Shown here one piece after another: positions 55,229 through 63,068 of a stretch of 64,000 nucleotides of DNA. The notes below the pieces were generated by a model. The model saw only the letters and a list, made by a program, of their open reading frames with translations. It searched no databases and was not told where the DNA came from. The position numbers were made by a program, and so were the translations under genes. The stretch's first letter is position 1. The number at the start of each line of letters is the position of its first letter. The DNA comes from Actinomycetota bacterium (GTDB taxonomy: Bacteria > Actinomycetota > Actinomycetes > Mycobacteriales > Mycobacteriaceae), in the NCBI GenBank assembly GCA_018268465.1, contig JAFDWN010000023.1, positions 1 through 64,000 on the forward strand, given 5' to 3'.

Positions 55229-56281
55229 TCAGGCTTTTGTCAGCTCGGGGTCCTGGACCGGCCGCGTGGTCAGGACAGCCTCACCGGGAATCGACGGCAC
55301 CCGGGTGGCACGCACGTACACCGTGTCGCCGTCGCGCAGGCCCAGCGCCTCCAGGTCACCCCGGGTGATCTGGGCGGTGAACGGATGCCCCGCCGCCGCG
55401 TCGGTCAACTCCACCCGCACCTCGAAGCCGAGCACCACGATGCGGTCGATGGTGGCACGCACCACCCCCGTGGACTGAATGCCGGCATCCGCGGAGGCCA
55501 CCGCCATTTCCGGGTTGCGCCCGACGCGGATGTCGTGAGGCCGCACCAGCGACCCGTTCAGCGACGACACCGTACCGAGGAACGACATCACGAAGGAGTT
55601 GGCCGGCTCGTCGTAGACCTGGGTCGGCGAACCGACCTGCTCGATGCGCCCCTTGTTGAGCACCGCGATCCGGTCGGCGACATCCAGCGCCTCGGCCTGG
55701 TCGTGGGTGACCAGCACCGTGGTCACATGTACCTCGTCGTGCAGCCGGCGCAGCCACGCCCGCAGGTCCTCACGCACCTTGGCGTCCAGCGCACCGAACG
55801 GCTCGTCGAGCAGTAGCACCTCCGGATCGACGGCCAGTGCCCGCGCCAGCGCCATACGCTGGCGCTGGCCGCCGGAGAGCTGGTTGGGATAACGGTTCTG
55901 GAAGCCCGCCAGCCCCACCACCTCGAGCAGGTTGTCCACCTTGTCCTTGATCTCGCCCTTCGGGCGCTTGCGGATCTTCAGGCCGAAAGCCACGTTGTCG
56001 CGGACGGTCAGATGTTTGAACGCGGCGTAATGCTGGAAGACGAAACCGATTCCCCGGCGCTGCGGGGGTACGTGGGTGACGTCGCGGCCGTTGATCGTGA
56101 TCGTGCCGGTGTCAGGTTGGTCGAGGCCGGCGATGGCGCGCAGCAATGTGGATTTGCCTGACCCGCTGGGGCCGAGCAACGCGGTCAGCGAGCCGGCGGG
56201 CACGACGAAATCGACATTGTCCAGCGCAGCGAAATCACCGTAACGCTTGTTGGCGCCGGTGACCGTGATCGCATTGCTCAT
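55229..56281 (-). CDS. cysA: Sulfate/thiosulfate ABC transporter ATPase CysA
   Basis: A 350-residue ATPase: Walker [10 protein letters not shown] at 37-45, signature [15 protein letters not shown], Walker [13 protein letters not shown], and a C-terminal TOBE-like regulatory domain ([14 protein letters not shown]). It energises sulfate import with CysT, CysW and the SubI binding protein. ATG at 56279-56281, 8 bases after cysW. Confidence 0.96.
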   Translation of the reverse strand: MSNAITVTGANKRYGDFAALDNVDFVVPAGSLTALLGPSGSGKSTLLRAIAGLDQPDTGTITINGRDVTHVPPQRRGIGFVFQHYAAFKHLTVRDNVAFGLKIRKRPKGEIKDKVDNLLEVVGLAGFQNRYPNQLSGGQRQRMALARALAVDPEVLLLDEPFGALDAKVREDLRAWLRRLHDEVHVTTVLVTHDQAEALDVADRIAVLNKGRIEQVGSPTQVYDEPANSFVMSFLGTVSSLNGSLVRPHDIRVGRNPEMAVASADAGIQSTGVVRATIDRIVVLGFEVRVELTDAAAGHPFTAQITRGDLEALGLRDGDTVYVRATRVPSIPGEAVLTTRPVQDPELTKA

Positions 56282-56289
56282 ATCAGCTC

Positions 56290-57102
56290 CTATTTTGCTG
56301 CCCGGGCACGCCGGGCGTCCAGAATGACCTGTGCGACCAGCACCAGGACCGCCACGCCCATCAGCAGTGTCGAGATGGCGTAGGCGCCGTACTCGGCACC
56401 CCGGTTGTACCGGTCGGAGACCAACAGAGTCAGGGTTTGTGACTGTCCCGGCAGATTGGAGGACACCATGATGACGGCTCCGTATTCCCCGAGGGTGCGG
56501 GCGATCGTCAGCACGATGCCGTAGGTGAGGCCCCACCGGATGGACGGCAGGGTGATCCGCCAGAACGTCTGCCACCACTGGGCACCGAGGGTGGCCGAGG
56601 CCTCCTCCTGGTCGGTGCCCAATTCGTGCAGCACTGGTTCGACTTCCCGGATGACGAACGGCACCGTCACGAAGATGCTGGCCAGCACGATGCCCGGGAA
56701 ACTGAAGATGATCTTGAAACCGAGGTCGTTCTCCACGAATCCGAACAGGCCCGCCGATCCCCACAGCATGATCAGGGCGACGCCGACGACCACCGGCGAT
56801 ACCGCGAACGGCAGGTCGATGACGGCCTGCAGGACGCTCTTGCCGCGGAATCTGTTGCGCGCCAGCACCAGTGCGGTCGGCACGCCGAACAGCACGTTGA
56901 GCGGCACCACGATGGCCACGACCAACAGCGACAGCTGCAATGCCGACAGTGCCGCCGGGGTGGTGATCGAGCCGATGAACTCGCCCACACCGGGCGCGAG
57001 GGTACGCCACAGGATGAGCGCCACCGGGACGATGACGAGGATCGCGATATAGCCCAGCGCGACGTACCGGACGAGGTGGCGGGTCAGCGGTGAGAGGGTC
57101 AT
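56290..57102 (-). CDS. cysW: Sulfate ABC transporter permease CysW
   Basis: A 270-residue permease with about six membrane helices and the ATPase-contact loop [21 protein letters not shown]. The ATG at 57100-57102 forms ATGA with the cysT stop. Confidence 0.95.
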   Translation of the reverse strand: MTLSPLTRHLVRYVALGYIAILVIVPVALILWRTLAPGVGEFIGSITTPAALSALQLSLLVVAIVVPLNVLFGVPTALVLARNRFRGKSVLQAVIDLPFAVSPVVVGVALIMLWGSAGLFGFVENDLGFKIIFSFPGIVLASIFVTVPFVIREVEPVLHELGTDQEEASATLGAQWWQTFWRITLPSIRWGLTYGIVLTIARTLGEYGAVIMVSSNLPGQSQTLTLLVSDRYNRGAEYGAYAISTLLMGVAVLVLVAQVILDARRARAAK

Positions 57103-57983
57103 TTCGCCAGTTCCTCCCGCTTGGCTGCCCGAGACCCGATGGCGCGCAGGATGAACAGCACGACGAACGAGATGCCCAGCAGCACGATCGAGATGGCGGC
57201 GGCACCGACCCGGTCGTCGTTCTCGATCAGGGTGCGGATCCATTGTGAGGACACTTCGGTCTCACCGGGCACAGCGCCGCCGATGAGCACCACCGACCCG
57301 AACTCCCCGATCGCCCGGGAGAACGCCAGGCCCGCGCCGGAGAGCAGCGACGGCAGCAGCGCGGGCAGGATGACCCTGGTGAGGATCGTGTAGTTGTTGG
57401 CGCCCAGCGACGCCGCCGCCTCCTCGACCTCCTTGTCGAGTTCCAGCAGCACCGGCTGCACCGAACGCACCACGAACGGCAGGGTGACGAACAGCAGCGC
57501 GATGCCGACGCCCCATTTCGTGTGCTGCAGATGGATGCCCACGGGGCTGCTCGGCCCGTACAGCGCCAGCATCACCAGGCTGGCCACGATCGTCGGCAGC
57601 GCGAACGGCAGGTCGATGACCGCGTCCACCAGCCGCTTGCCAGGAAACTCGTCGCGGGTGAGCACCCAGGCGACCAGCAGCCCGAAGAACGCGTTCACGA
57701 TCGTGACGCCGACCGAGATGGTCAGCGTCACCCGGAACGACGCGACGGCCGCCGGCGACGTGACGGCGGACCAGAAGGCGTCCCAGCCGCCGTCGGCGGA
57801 CTGCCAGAGGATGGCGGCCAGCGGCAGCAGCACGATCAGCGAGAGCCACAGGGTGGCGGCGCCGACCCGCAGCGAGGTGGAGCCGTAGCGACGGTTGAGC
57901 AGACCCGGCGGGCGGCCCGAGTCACCGTCACCGGTGAGCTCGGGCCGGACCGCCTCGGGATTCGGCTCGACGGTTGCCGTCAT
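57099..57983 (-). CDS. cysT: Sulfate ABC transporter permease CysT (CysU)
   Basis: A 294-residue permease with about six helices and the contact loop [23 protein letters not shown] disordered N-terminal stretch of about 45 residues precedes the first helix. The ATG at 57981-57983 forms ATGA with the subI stop. Confidence 0.95.
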   Translation of the reverse strand: MTATVEPNPEAVRPELTGDGDSGRPPGLLNRRYGSTSLRVGAATLWLSLIVLLPLAAILWQSADGGWDAFWSAVTSPAAVASFRVTLTISVGVTIVNAFFGLLVAWVLTRDEFPGKRLVDAVIDLPFALPTIVASLVMLALYGPSSPVGIHLQHTKWGVGIALLFVTLPFVVRSVQPVLLELDKEVEEAAASLGANNYTILTRVILPALLPSLLSGAGLAFSRAIGEFGSVVLIGGAVPGETEVSSQWIRTLIENDDRVGAAAISIVLLGISFVVLFILRAIGSRAAKREELAK

Positions 57984-59017
57984 CCGGTGGCCTGCTTGTA
58001 GATCTGCGTGATGGTGCCGGTGTCCTTGTTGAACAGTTCGGAGTCGACCTTGTCCCAGCCGCCGAGATCGGCGATGGTCCACAGTTTCTCCGGTGCGGGG
58101 AACTGATCGGTGAACTCCGCGGCAACGGCGGGATCGACAGGACGGAAGCCGGCCTCGGCCCACAGCTTCTGCGCCTCGGGGGTGTACTGGAAGTTGACGA
58201 ATGCCGTCGCCTGCTCCACGTGCTGGCTGGTGTTCACCACCGCGACGGGGTTTTCGATCTTGAAGGTCTGCGGCGGGTTGAGGTAGTCGAACTTGTGGCC
58301 GAGGCGACGGGAGTTGATGGCCTCGTTCTCGTAGGCCAGCAGCACGTCACCGCTGCCCTGCAGGAACACGTCGGTGGCCTCCCGGCCGGAACCGGGGCGC
58401 AGCTTGATGTGATCGCTGACGAGTTTGTTGACGAAGTCGAGGCCGGCTTGCGGGTTCTGACCGCCGTTGCTCGCATAGGCGTAGGGCGCCAACAGGTTCC
58501 ACTTGGCCGAGCCCGAACTCAACGGGCTGGGGGTGATGACCTCGACACCCGGCTTGAGGAGGTCGTCCCAGTTGCGGATGCCCTTCGGGTTGCCCTCGCG
58601 CACCATGAAGCTGACCACCGAGCCGAACGGGATGCCCTTGTTGGCGCCCGCGTCCCAGTCCTCGTCGACCTTGCCGGCCTTGACCAGCCGGACGATGTCC
58701 GGCTCGACGGAGAAGTTCACGATGTCGGCGGGTTTGCCGGATTCGACGGCGCGGGACTGGTCACCGGAGGCGCCGTAGGAACTCGTCACCTGAACGCCCT
58801 TGCCTTCGTCGGTGGCGGCGAAGGCGGGTCCGACCTTCGACCAGCCCGGCTCGGGCACCGCATAGGCGACCAGCGTCAGCGTGGTCTCGGCACCGGAGTC
58901 GCCGCCTTCACCCACCACGTCGCTGGCGCCTCCGCCACAGCCGGCAAGCACGGTCGCGGCTGCGGAGAACGCGGCGGCGTACTGCCACCACTTGGCTCGC
59001 TGGACCTTGGGGAACAT
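57980..59017 (-). CDS. subI: Sulfate-binding lipoprotein SubI
   Basis: A 345-residue extracytoplasmic binding protein. Lipobox LAGC with lipidated C27, then a periplasmic-binding fold (TLTLVAYAVPEPGWSKVGPAFAATD, GKPADIVNFSVEPDIVRLVKAG, VITPSPLSSGSAKWNL). It captures sulfate for CysTWA. AAAGG lies 5 bases before the ATG. First structural gene of the operon, preceded by the polycysteine leader at 59134-59229. Confidence 0.96.
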   Translation of the reverse strand: MFPKVQRAKWWQYAAAFSAAATVLAGCGGGASDVVGEGGDSGAETTLTLVAYAVPEPGWSKVGPAFAATDEGKGVQVTSSYGASGDQSRAVESGKPADIVNFSVEPDIVRLVKAGKVDEDWDAGANKGIPFGSVVSFMVREGNPKGIRNWDDLLKPGVEVITPSPLSSGSAKWNLLAPYAYASNGGQNPQAGLDFVNKLVSDHIKLRPGSGREATDVFLQGSGDVLLAYENEAINSRRLGHKFDYLNPPQTFKIENPVAVVNTSQHVEQATAFVNFQYTPEAQKLWAEAGFRPVDPAVAAEFTDQFPAPEKLWTIADLGGWDKVDSELFNKDTGTITQIYKQATG

Positions 59018-59027
59018 GATGACCTTT

Positions 59028-59128
59028 CGTTCGGGTGAGGGAGGCGGAGAAACCCCGTCCGACCGAACGGCACAGTCAGTTCACGACCAAACGACAGCCA
59101 TTGCACCGACACCAAACCGCGGACGGGG
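59028..59128 (-). promoter_or_regulatory. subI leader: two competing stems
   Basis: Stem A pairs CGGACGGGG (59120-59128) with CCCCGTCCG (59053-59061), nine perfect pairs. Stem B pairs CCGAACG (59063-59069) with CGTTCGG (59028-59034), adjoining the subI ribosome site at 59023-59027. The arm of stem A lies between the arms of stem B, so the two cannot form as simple hairpins together. The far arm of A starts 5 bases from the polycysteine ORF stop, where a paused ribosome would cover it. Confidence 0.65.
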
Positions 59129-59133
59129 ATGGG

Positions 59134-59229
59134 TCAGCGACAACAACAAGCGACATCGGCAACGGCGGATGTACCCACGGCGATGAGGGCCAAGATGTGG
59201 CCCTCCACAGCGCCGGACGCCAATTGCAT
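59134..59229 (-). CDS. Polycysteine leader peptide (attenuator sORF) of subI-cysTWA
   Basis: A 31-codon ORF, MQLASGAVEGHILALIAVGT then SAVADVACCCR-stop, too short for standard gene calling. TAAGCT lies 7 bases before the ATG, so the transcript is probably leaderless. The three Cys codons at the end match the polycysteine attenuators of mycobacterial sulfur operons. The two stems at 59028-59128 separate it from subI. Confidence 0.8.
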   Translation of the reverse strand: MQLASGAVEGHILALIAVGTSAVADVACCCR

Positions 59230-59236
59230 GGCGCGA

Positions 59237-59242
59237 AGCTTA
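59237..59242 (-). promoter_or_regulatory. Predicted -10 element TAAGCT of the subI leader
   Basis: Matches the mycobacterial TAnnnT consensus and ends 7 bases before the ATG at 59229, placing the transcription start at or next to the start codon. Confidence 0.55.
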
Positions 59243-59274
59243 ACAGAGTCGTCGCACTTTGCCCGACTCGGAGG

Positions 59275-59361
59275 TCAGCGGGCGTACAGCCACATCACGA
59301 TCACCAGCACCACCAGGACGATGAGCACCAATGTGACCCGGGATCTGGGCATACCCGTCAT
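59275..59361 (-). CDS. 28-residue single-pass membrane microprotein
   Basis: MTGMPRSRV followed by a strongly hydrophobic run (TLVLIVLVVLVIVMWLY) and a closing AR. The ATG at 59359-59361 overlaps the stop of the 65-residue gene as ATGA. A basic short N-terminus and a single helix suggest an inner-membrane peptide. It ends 33 bases before the subI leader promoter. Too short to assign a function. Confidence 0.6.
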   Translation of the reverse strand: MTGMPRSRVTLVLIVLVVLVIVMWLYAR

Positions 59362-59555
59362 CGCCCCTCGTCCGGATCGGCGCCCCGGGCCCGCCGCAGG
59401 ATGCGCACACCCTGACCGAGGACCGCGTCGAGCACCACGGCAATCCCGAAGGCCAGCGCCAACACCACCGGCATCACGATGGCGGTTTGCGCGATGAAGC
59501 CCAGGCCCGACAGCCACAGCTCGACGCCGTCCCACCAATTCAGGATCGCGCCCAT
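59358..59555 (-). CDS. Small membrane protein (Rv2401A-like)
   Basis: A 65-residue protein with a short amphipathic start (MGAILNWWDGVELWLSGLGF) and a membrane helix (AIVMPVVLALAFGIAVVLDAV), ending in a charged tail. A small membrane protein occurs at the matching place in M. tuberculosis. It is divergent from the flavoprotein gene at 59588 and coupled to the 28-residue microprotein. Confidence 0.7.
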   Translation of the reverse strand: MGAILNWWDGVELWLSGLGFIAQTAIVMPVVLALAFGIAVVLDAVLGQGVRILRRARGADPDEGR

Positions 59556-59587
59556 CGGGTCAGACTATGCGATGTGACAATGCAGGG

Positions 59588-60823
59588 GTGCCGACCAACC
59601 CTGGACGCACCGATTGCCTGATCGCCGGCGGTGGACCCGCGGGGATGATGCTGGGTCTGCTGCTCGCCCGCGCGGGTCTGGATGTGACCGTGATGGAGAA
59701 GCACCCCGACTTCCTGCGCGACTTCCGCGGTGACACGGTGCATGCCAGCACCCTTCGCCTGCTCGACGAGCTGGGTCTGGGCGAGCGGTTCGGGCAGGTC
59801 CCCCACCGCCTGATCGACAGCCTCAACATGCAGGTGCGCGGCACCCCGATCCGGCTGGACCTGCACCACATTCCCGGACCGCACAAGCACATTGCGTTGG
59901 TGCCACAGTGGGATTTTCTCGAGCTGCTGGCCTCCGCGGCGGCGCAGGAGCCCACCTTCACGCTGTTGCGCAGCACCGAGGTGCTGGGCCCGTTGCGGTC
60001 GGGCGGCCGCGTCGCGGGTGTGACGTATCGCGACGACGCCGGCGACATCCGGGAGATGGCCGCCGAGCTGACGGTGGCCTGCGACGGCCGGGCGTCGACA
60101 TTGCGCTCGGCGGCCGGACTGGTACCGAGGAGTTTCGGCGTGCCGATGGACGTGTGGTGGTTCCGGCTGCCGCGCGCGGACACCGACCCGCCCGGGCTGG
60201 CCGGGGTGCTGGAGGCCGGTCACGCGTGTGTCGCCATCGACCGGGGCGACTACTTTCAGATCGCCTATCTCATACCCAAGGGTTCCGATGCGCAGATGCG
60301 CGCCGCGGGAATCGACAGCCTGCGCGCCGGGGTGGCTGCGCTGCTCCCGTGGCTTGCCGATCGTACGGCGACGCTGACGTCGTTCGACCAGGTCAAACTG
60401 CTCGACGTCCAGCTCAACCGACTGCGACGGTGGTATTCCGACGGGCTGCTGTTCCTCGGTGACGCCGCGCATGCGATGTCACCGGTGGGCGGTGTCGGCA
60501 TCAACCTGGCGGTGGCCGACGCCGTCGCCGCGGCGGGCATACTCGCCGCGCCGTTGCGGGCCGGTCGGGTGACGACACGCGATCTGGCGATGGTGCAGGC
60601 CCGCCGCTGGGTACCGACGGCGCTGGTGCAGGCCGCTCAGCGCACGGTGCACGACCGGGTGCTGGCCGCCACACTGTCCGGTGACGGGCAGGCCGGGGCC
60701 CCCGCGCTGCTGCGGTTCGTCAACCGTTCGGCCATGCTACGCACCGTGTTCAGCACGGTTTTCGGCTACGGCGTGGCGGTCGGCCCGTTGCCCGAACGCA
60801 TCCCAGGATTCGCACGGCGCTGA
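59588..60823 (+). CDS. FAD-dependent aromatic hydroxylase-type monooxygenase
   Basis: A 411-residue class A flavoprotein: FAD dinucleotide motif CLIAGGGPAGMMLGLLLARAG, the DG segment ACDGRAS and the GD motif GLLFLGDAAHAMSPVGGVGINLAVADA. The GTG at 59588 places the Rossmann strand near the start; an ATG at 59567 is possible. It may hydroxylate an aromatic or polycyclic substrate; none is indicated by neighbours. Convergent with the SfnC-like gene. Confidence 0.87.
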   Translation: MPTNPGRTDCLIAGGGPAGMMLGLLLARAGLDVTVMEKHPDFLRDFRGDTVHASTLRLLDELGLGERFGQVPHRLIDSLNMQVRGTPIRLDLHHIPGPHKHIALVPQWDFLELLASAAAQEPTFTLLRSTEVLGPLRSGGRVAGVTYRDDAGDIREMAAELTVACDGRASTLRSAAGLVPRSFGVPMDVWWFRLPRADTDPPGLAGVLEAGHACVAIDRGDYFQIAYLIPKGSDAQMRAAGIDSLRAGVAALLPWLADRTATLTSFDQVKLLDVQLNRLRRWYSDGLLFLGDAAHAMSPVGGVGINLAVADAVAAAGILAAPLRAGRVTTRDLAMVQARRWVPTALVQAAQRTVHDRVLAATLSGDGQAGAPALLRFVNRSAMLRTVFSTVFGYGVAVGPLPERIPGFARR

Positions 60824-60833
60824 GGGCGCCGCC

Positions 60834-62033
60834 TCAGAAATACCCGTTGGCCGGTGCAGTGGTGCCGTTGACCAGGTGGTTGCCCACCGCGTGCGCCTTG
60901 TAGTCGAGCGGGTTGTGGCTGGCGACGGTTCGCGCATTGCGCCAGTGCCGGTCGAGGTTGAGAATTCGCGCGGTCGCCGAGGCGCCCCCGGTATCGAAGA
61001 GTCGCTGCGCCGCCTGCAGCGTCAGGCGCTCGGCGACCAGCTGTGCCCCGGCCACCACCGCGGCCGCCTCGCCCAGTGCGTCGTCGTCCGACTGGGCGCC
61101 GGAGTCCACCAGCGCGTCCAGCACGTCGGCGGCCGAGAGCACCAGCGTCTCGGCGGCCGCGGCGGAAGCACCGATCTCGCCGACGGCGTGCAGCACGAAA
61201 GGGTCGTCGGCGGCCCTGCTCGCGACCGAATGAGCGGCGGGCCGGGCACGGTTGCGCACGTAGTCGACCGCATCCGCGCGCACCGCAGCGGCGATACCCG
61301 CAGCAACCGCGGCCAGGTAGAGCTGCAGAAACGTCGTGCTGTGTCCGAGGTGAGCGCCGTCGGACACCGTGGTCACCTCGACCGGCGTGACCTCGACATC
61401 GGTGAACCGCGTCGCCCCGCTGGCGGTGGTGCGCTGCCCGAATCCGTCCCAGTCGTCGAACCGTTCGACACCGGTGCGGCCCGTGGGCACGATCACCTGC
61501 ACGTCGTTGCCGTCGATATCGACGGCAGACACCGCGATCGCGTCGGCGTACAGGGTGCCCGTCGAGTAGAACTTGTGGCCGTTGAGCCGCAGTACGCCGT
61601 CTCGGTCGGGCAACACGGTGGTGTCCGAACTGCCCGGAGCCCGTCCCCTGGCGTCGGTGATGGCGTTGCCGACCAGCAGACCGGCGTTGATCCGCGGAAA
61701 CCACTCGGCCCGCTCGACCTCAGTGGCCCGGTTGCTCAACAGCCGCTCGGAGAAGCCGAAGTGCGCCCGAAGTGCCTGTGCCACATTGGAGCTGCCCGAC
61801 GCTATCCGGATCACCGCCGTGAGCACGTCGCGAATGCTGCCGCCAGGACCGCCGTAACGTTGCGGAACCCGAAGGGTGAGGATGCCCGCGTCGCGCAGTT
61901 CATCGACAGCCGCGTACTGCAGAACCCGCTCCCGCTCGGCTGAGGGGTCCTGCACGCGCAACGACTCGACGATCGGCGTGAGGCGGTTCAGGCGTTGGGC
62001 GACATCACCGTCGAGCGTGGTGGCCAATGTCAT
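60834..62033 (-). CDS. Acyl-CoA dehydrogenase-fold monooxygenase (SfnB/DszC-like)
   Basis: A 399-residue FMN/FAD protein of the DszC/SfnB type: GILTLRVPQRYGGPGGSIRDVLTAVIRIASGSSNVAQALRAHFGF, LNGHKFYSTGTLYADAI and C-terminal DTGGASATARILNLDRHWRNARTVASHNPLDYK, the DszC-like end. These enzymes handle organosulfur compounds with reduced flavin. It follows the SfnG-like gene by 15 bases. Confidence 0.85.
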   Translation of the reverse strand: MTLATTLDGDVAQRLNRLTPIVESLRVQDPSAERERVLQYAAVDELRDAGILTLRVPQRYGGPGGSIRDVLTAVIRIASGSSNVAQALRAHFGFSERLLSNRATEVERAEWFPRINAGLLVGNAITDARGRAPGSSDTTVLPDRDGVLRLNGHKFYSTGTLYADAIAVSAVDIDGNDVQVIVPTGRTGVERFDDWDGFGQRTTASGATRFTDVEVTPVEVTTVSDGAHLGHSTTFLQLYLAAVAAGIAAAVRADAVDYVRNRARPAAHSVASRAADDPFVLHAVGEIGASAAAAETLVLSAADVLDALVDSGAQSDDDALGEAAAVVAGAQLVAERLTLQAAQRLFDTGGASATARILNLDRHWRNARTVASHNPLDYKAHAVGNHLVNGTTAPANGYF

Positions 62034-62048
62034 CGCTTCTCCTCGGGG

Positions 62049-63068
62049 TCAACGGAACTTCGGGATGATCGTGTCGGCGAACCGCTCCAGTTCGGCCTCC
62101 AGCGGCTGGAACTGCAGCATGAACAGCTCGATACCGGCGTCGTGGAAAGCCGAGACCCTCTCGGCGACCGTGTCATAACTGCCGACCAGCCCAGCCAGTG
62201 TGCCGCCGTTGGAGCCGACTCGGCTGGTGCCTGCCAGCACCTGGTACATCTGGGTCTTCGGGTCGGTGCCGCCGGAGATCTCCGGCCTGCGCTCGGCGTC
62301 CACCAGCGCCTGCAGATGCGCCGCCTCGGCCTCGGCTTCCTCGTCGGTGTCACGGGCGATCACGAACGCCGACAAGCCGAATCGCAGCGGGCCGCCGGAT
62401 TGCGCCGAGCCGCGACGCGCCGTCAGGTCGGCGATCACGGCCCGGGTGTCGGCCAGCGGCCGGCCGTTGATGAAGAACACGTCGGCCGTCTCAGCGGCCA
62501 GTTGCCGGCCGGGTTCGGACTCGCCTCCGACGTAGACCGACGGAACATATTGCGGTACAGGGCGTACCAGCGCGGGCTGACCGGCCCCGACGGCGACCTG
62601 TTTACCCGCCCACAGAGCGGTCACGGTGTCCACCCACGAGCGGGTGTACGCGTAGCGGTCGTCGTGGTCGAGGACGTCGACACCGAGGGCCTCCAATTCC
62701 GGTAGGAACCAGCCGGTGACGACGTTGATGGACAGTCTTCCCCTGGAGATGTCGGCGATATTGCCCGCAAGTTTGGCGAATACGAGCGGGTTGACGAGCA
62801 GCGGTTTGATCGCTCCTATCAGCTCGATCCGCTCGGTGGCCTCGGCCAGCGCCGCGAGCGTGGACCAGGTTTCCAGGACACCGTCCTCGACGTCGCTGGG
62901 ATGGATGACGTGCTGGGCCACCAGCGTCGCATCGAAGCCGACGTTCTCGGCACGCACGATCAGATCCCGGTTGCGCCGATAACTTGCGTCGGGCGCGTCG
63001 TCGGGATGGTGTCGGGCGCCGTGGTTGCCGTACACGGGCGCCCAGACCCCGAACCGCGGCACGCTCAT
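62049..63068 (-). CDS. LLM-class monooxygenase (SfnG, dimethylsulfone monooxygenase-like)
   Basis: A 339-residue TIM-barrel FMN-dependent monooxygenase: FGVWAPVYGN start, HVIHPSDVEDGVLETWSTLAALAEATERIELIGAIKPL, GRLSINVVTGWFLPELEALG, and YVGGESEPGRQLAAETADVFFINGRP. The set resembles SfnG, which converts dimethylsulfone to methanesulfinate. The ATG at 63066-63068 overlaps the glutamine synthetase stop as ATGA, so 63128 is rejected. Confidence 0.85.
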   Translation of the reverse strand: MSVPRFGVWAPVYGNHGARHHPDDAPDASYRRNRDLIVRAENVGFDATLVAQHVIHPSDVEDGVLETWSTLAALAEATERIELIGAIKPLLVNPLVFAKLAGNIADISRGRLSINVVTGWFLPELEALGVDVLDHDDRYAYTRSWVDTVTALWAGKQVAVGAGQPALVRPVPQYVPSVYVGGESEPGRQLAAETADVFFINGRPLADTRAVIADLTARRGSAQSGGPLRFGLSAFVIARDTDEEAEAEAAHLQALVDAERRPEISGGTDPKTQMYQVLAGTSRVGSNGGTLAGLVGSYDTVAERVSAFHDAGIELFMLQFQPLEAELERFADTIIPKFR

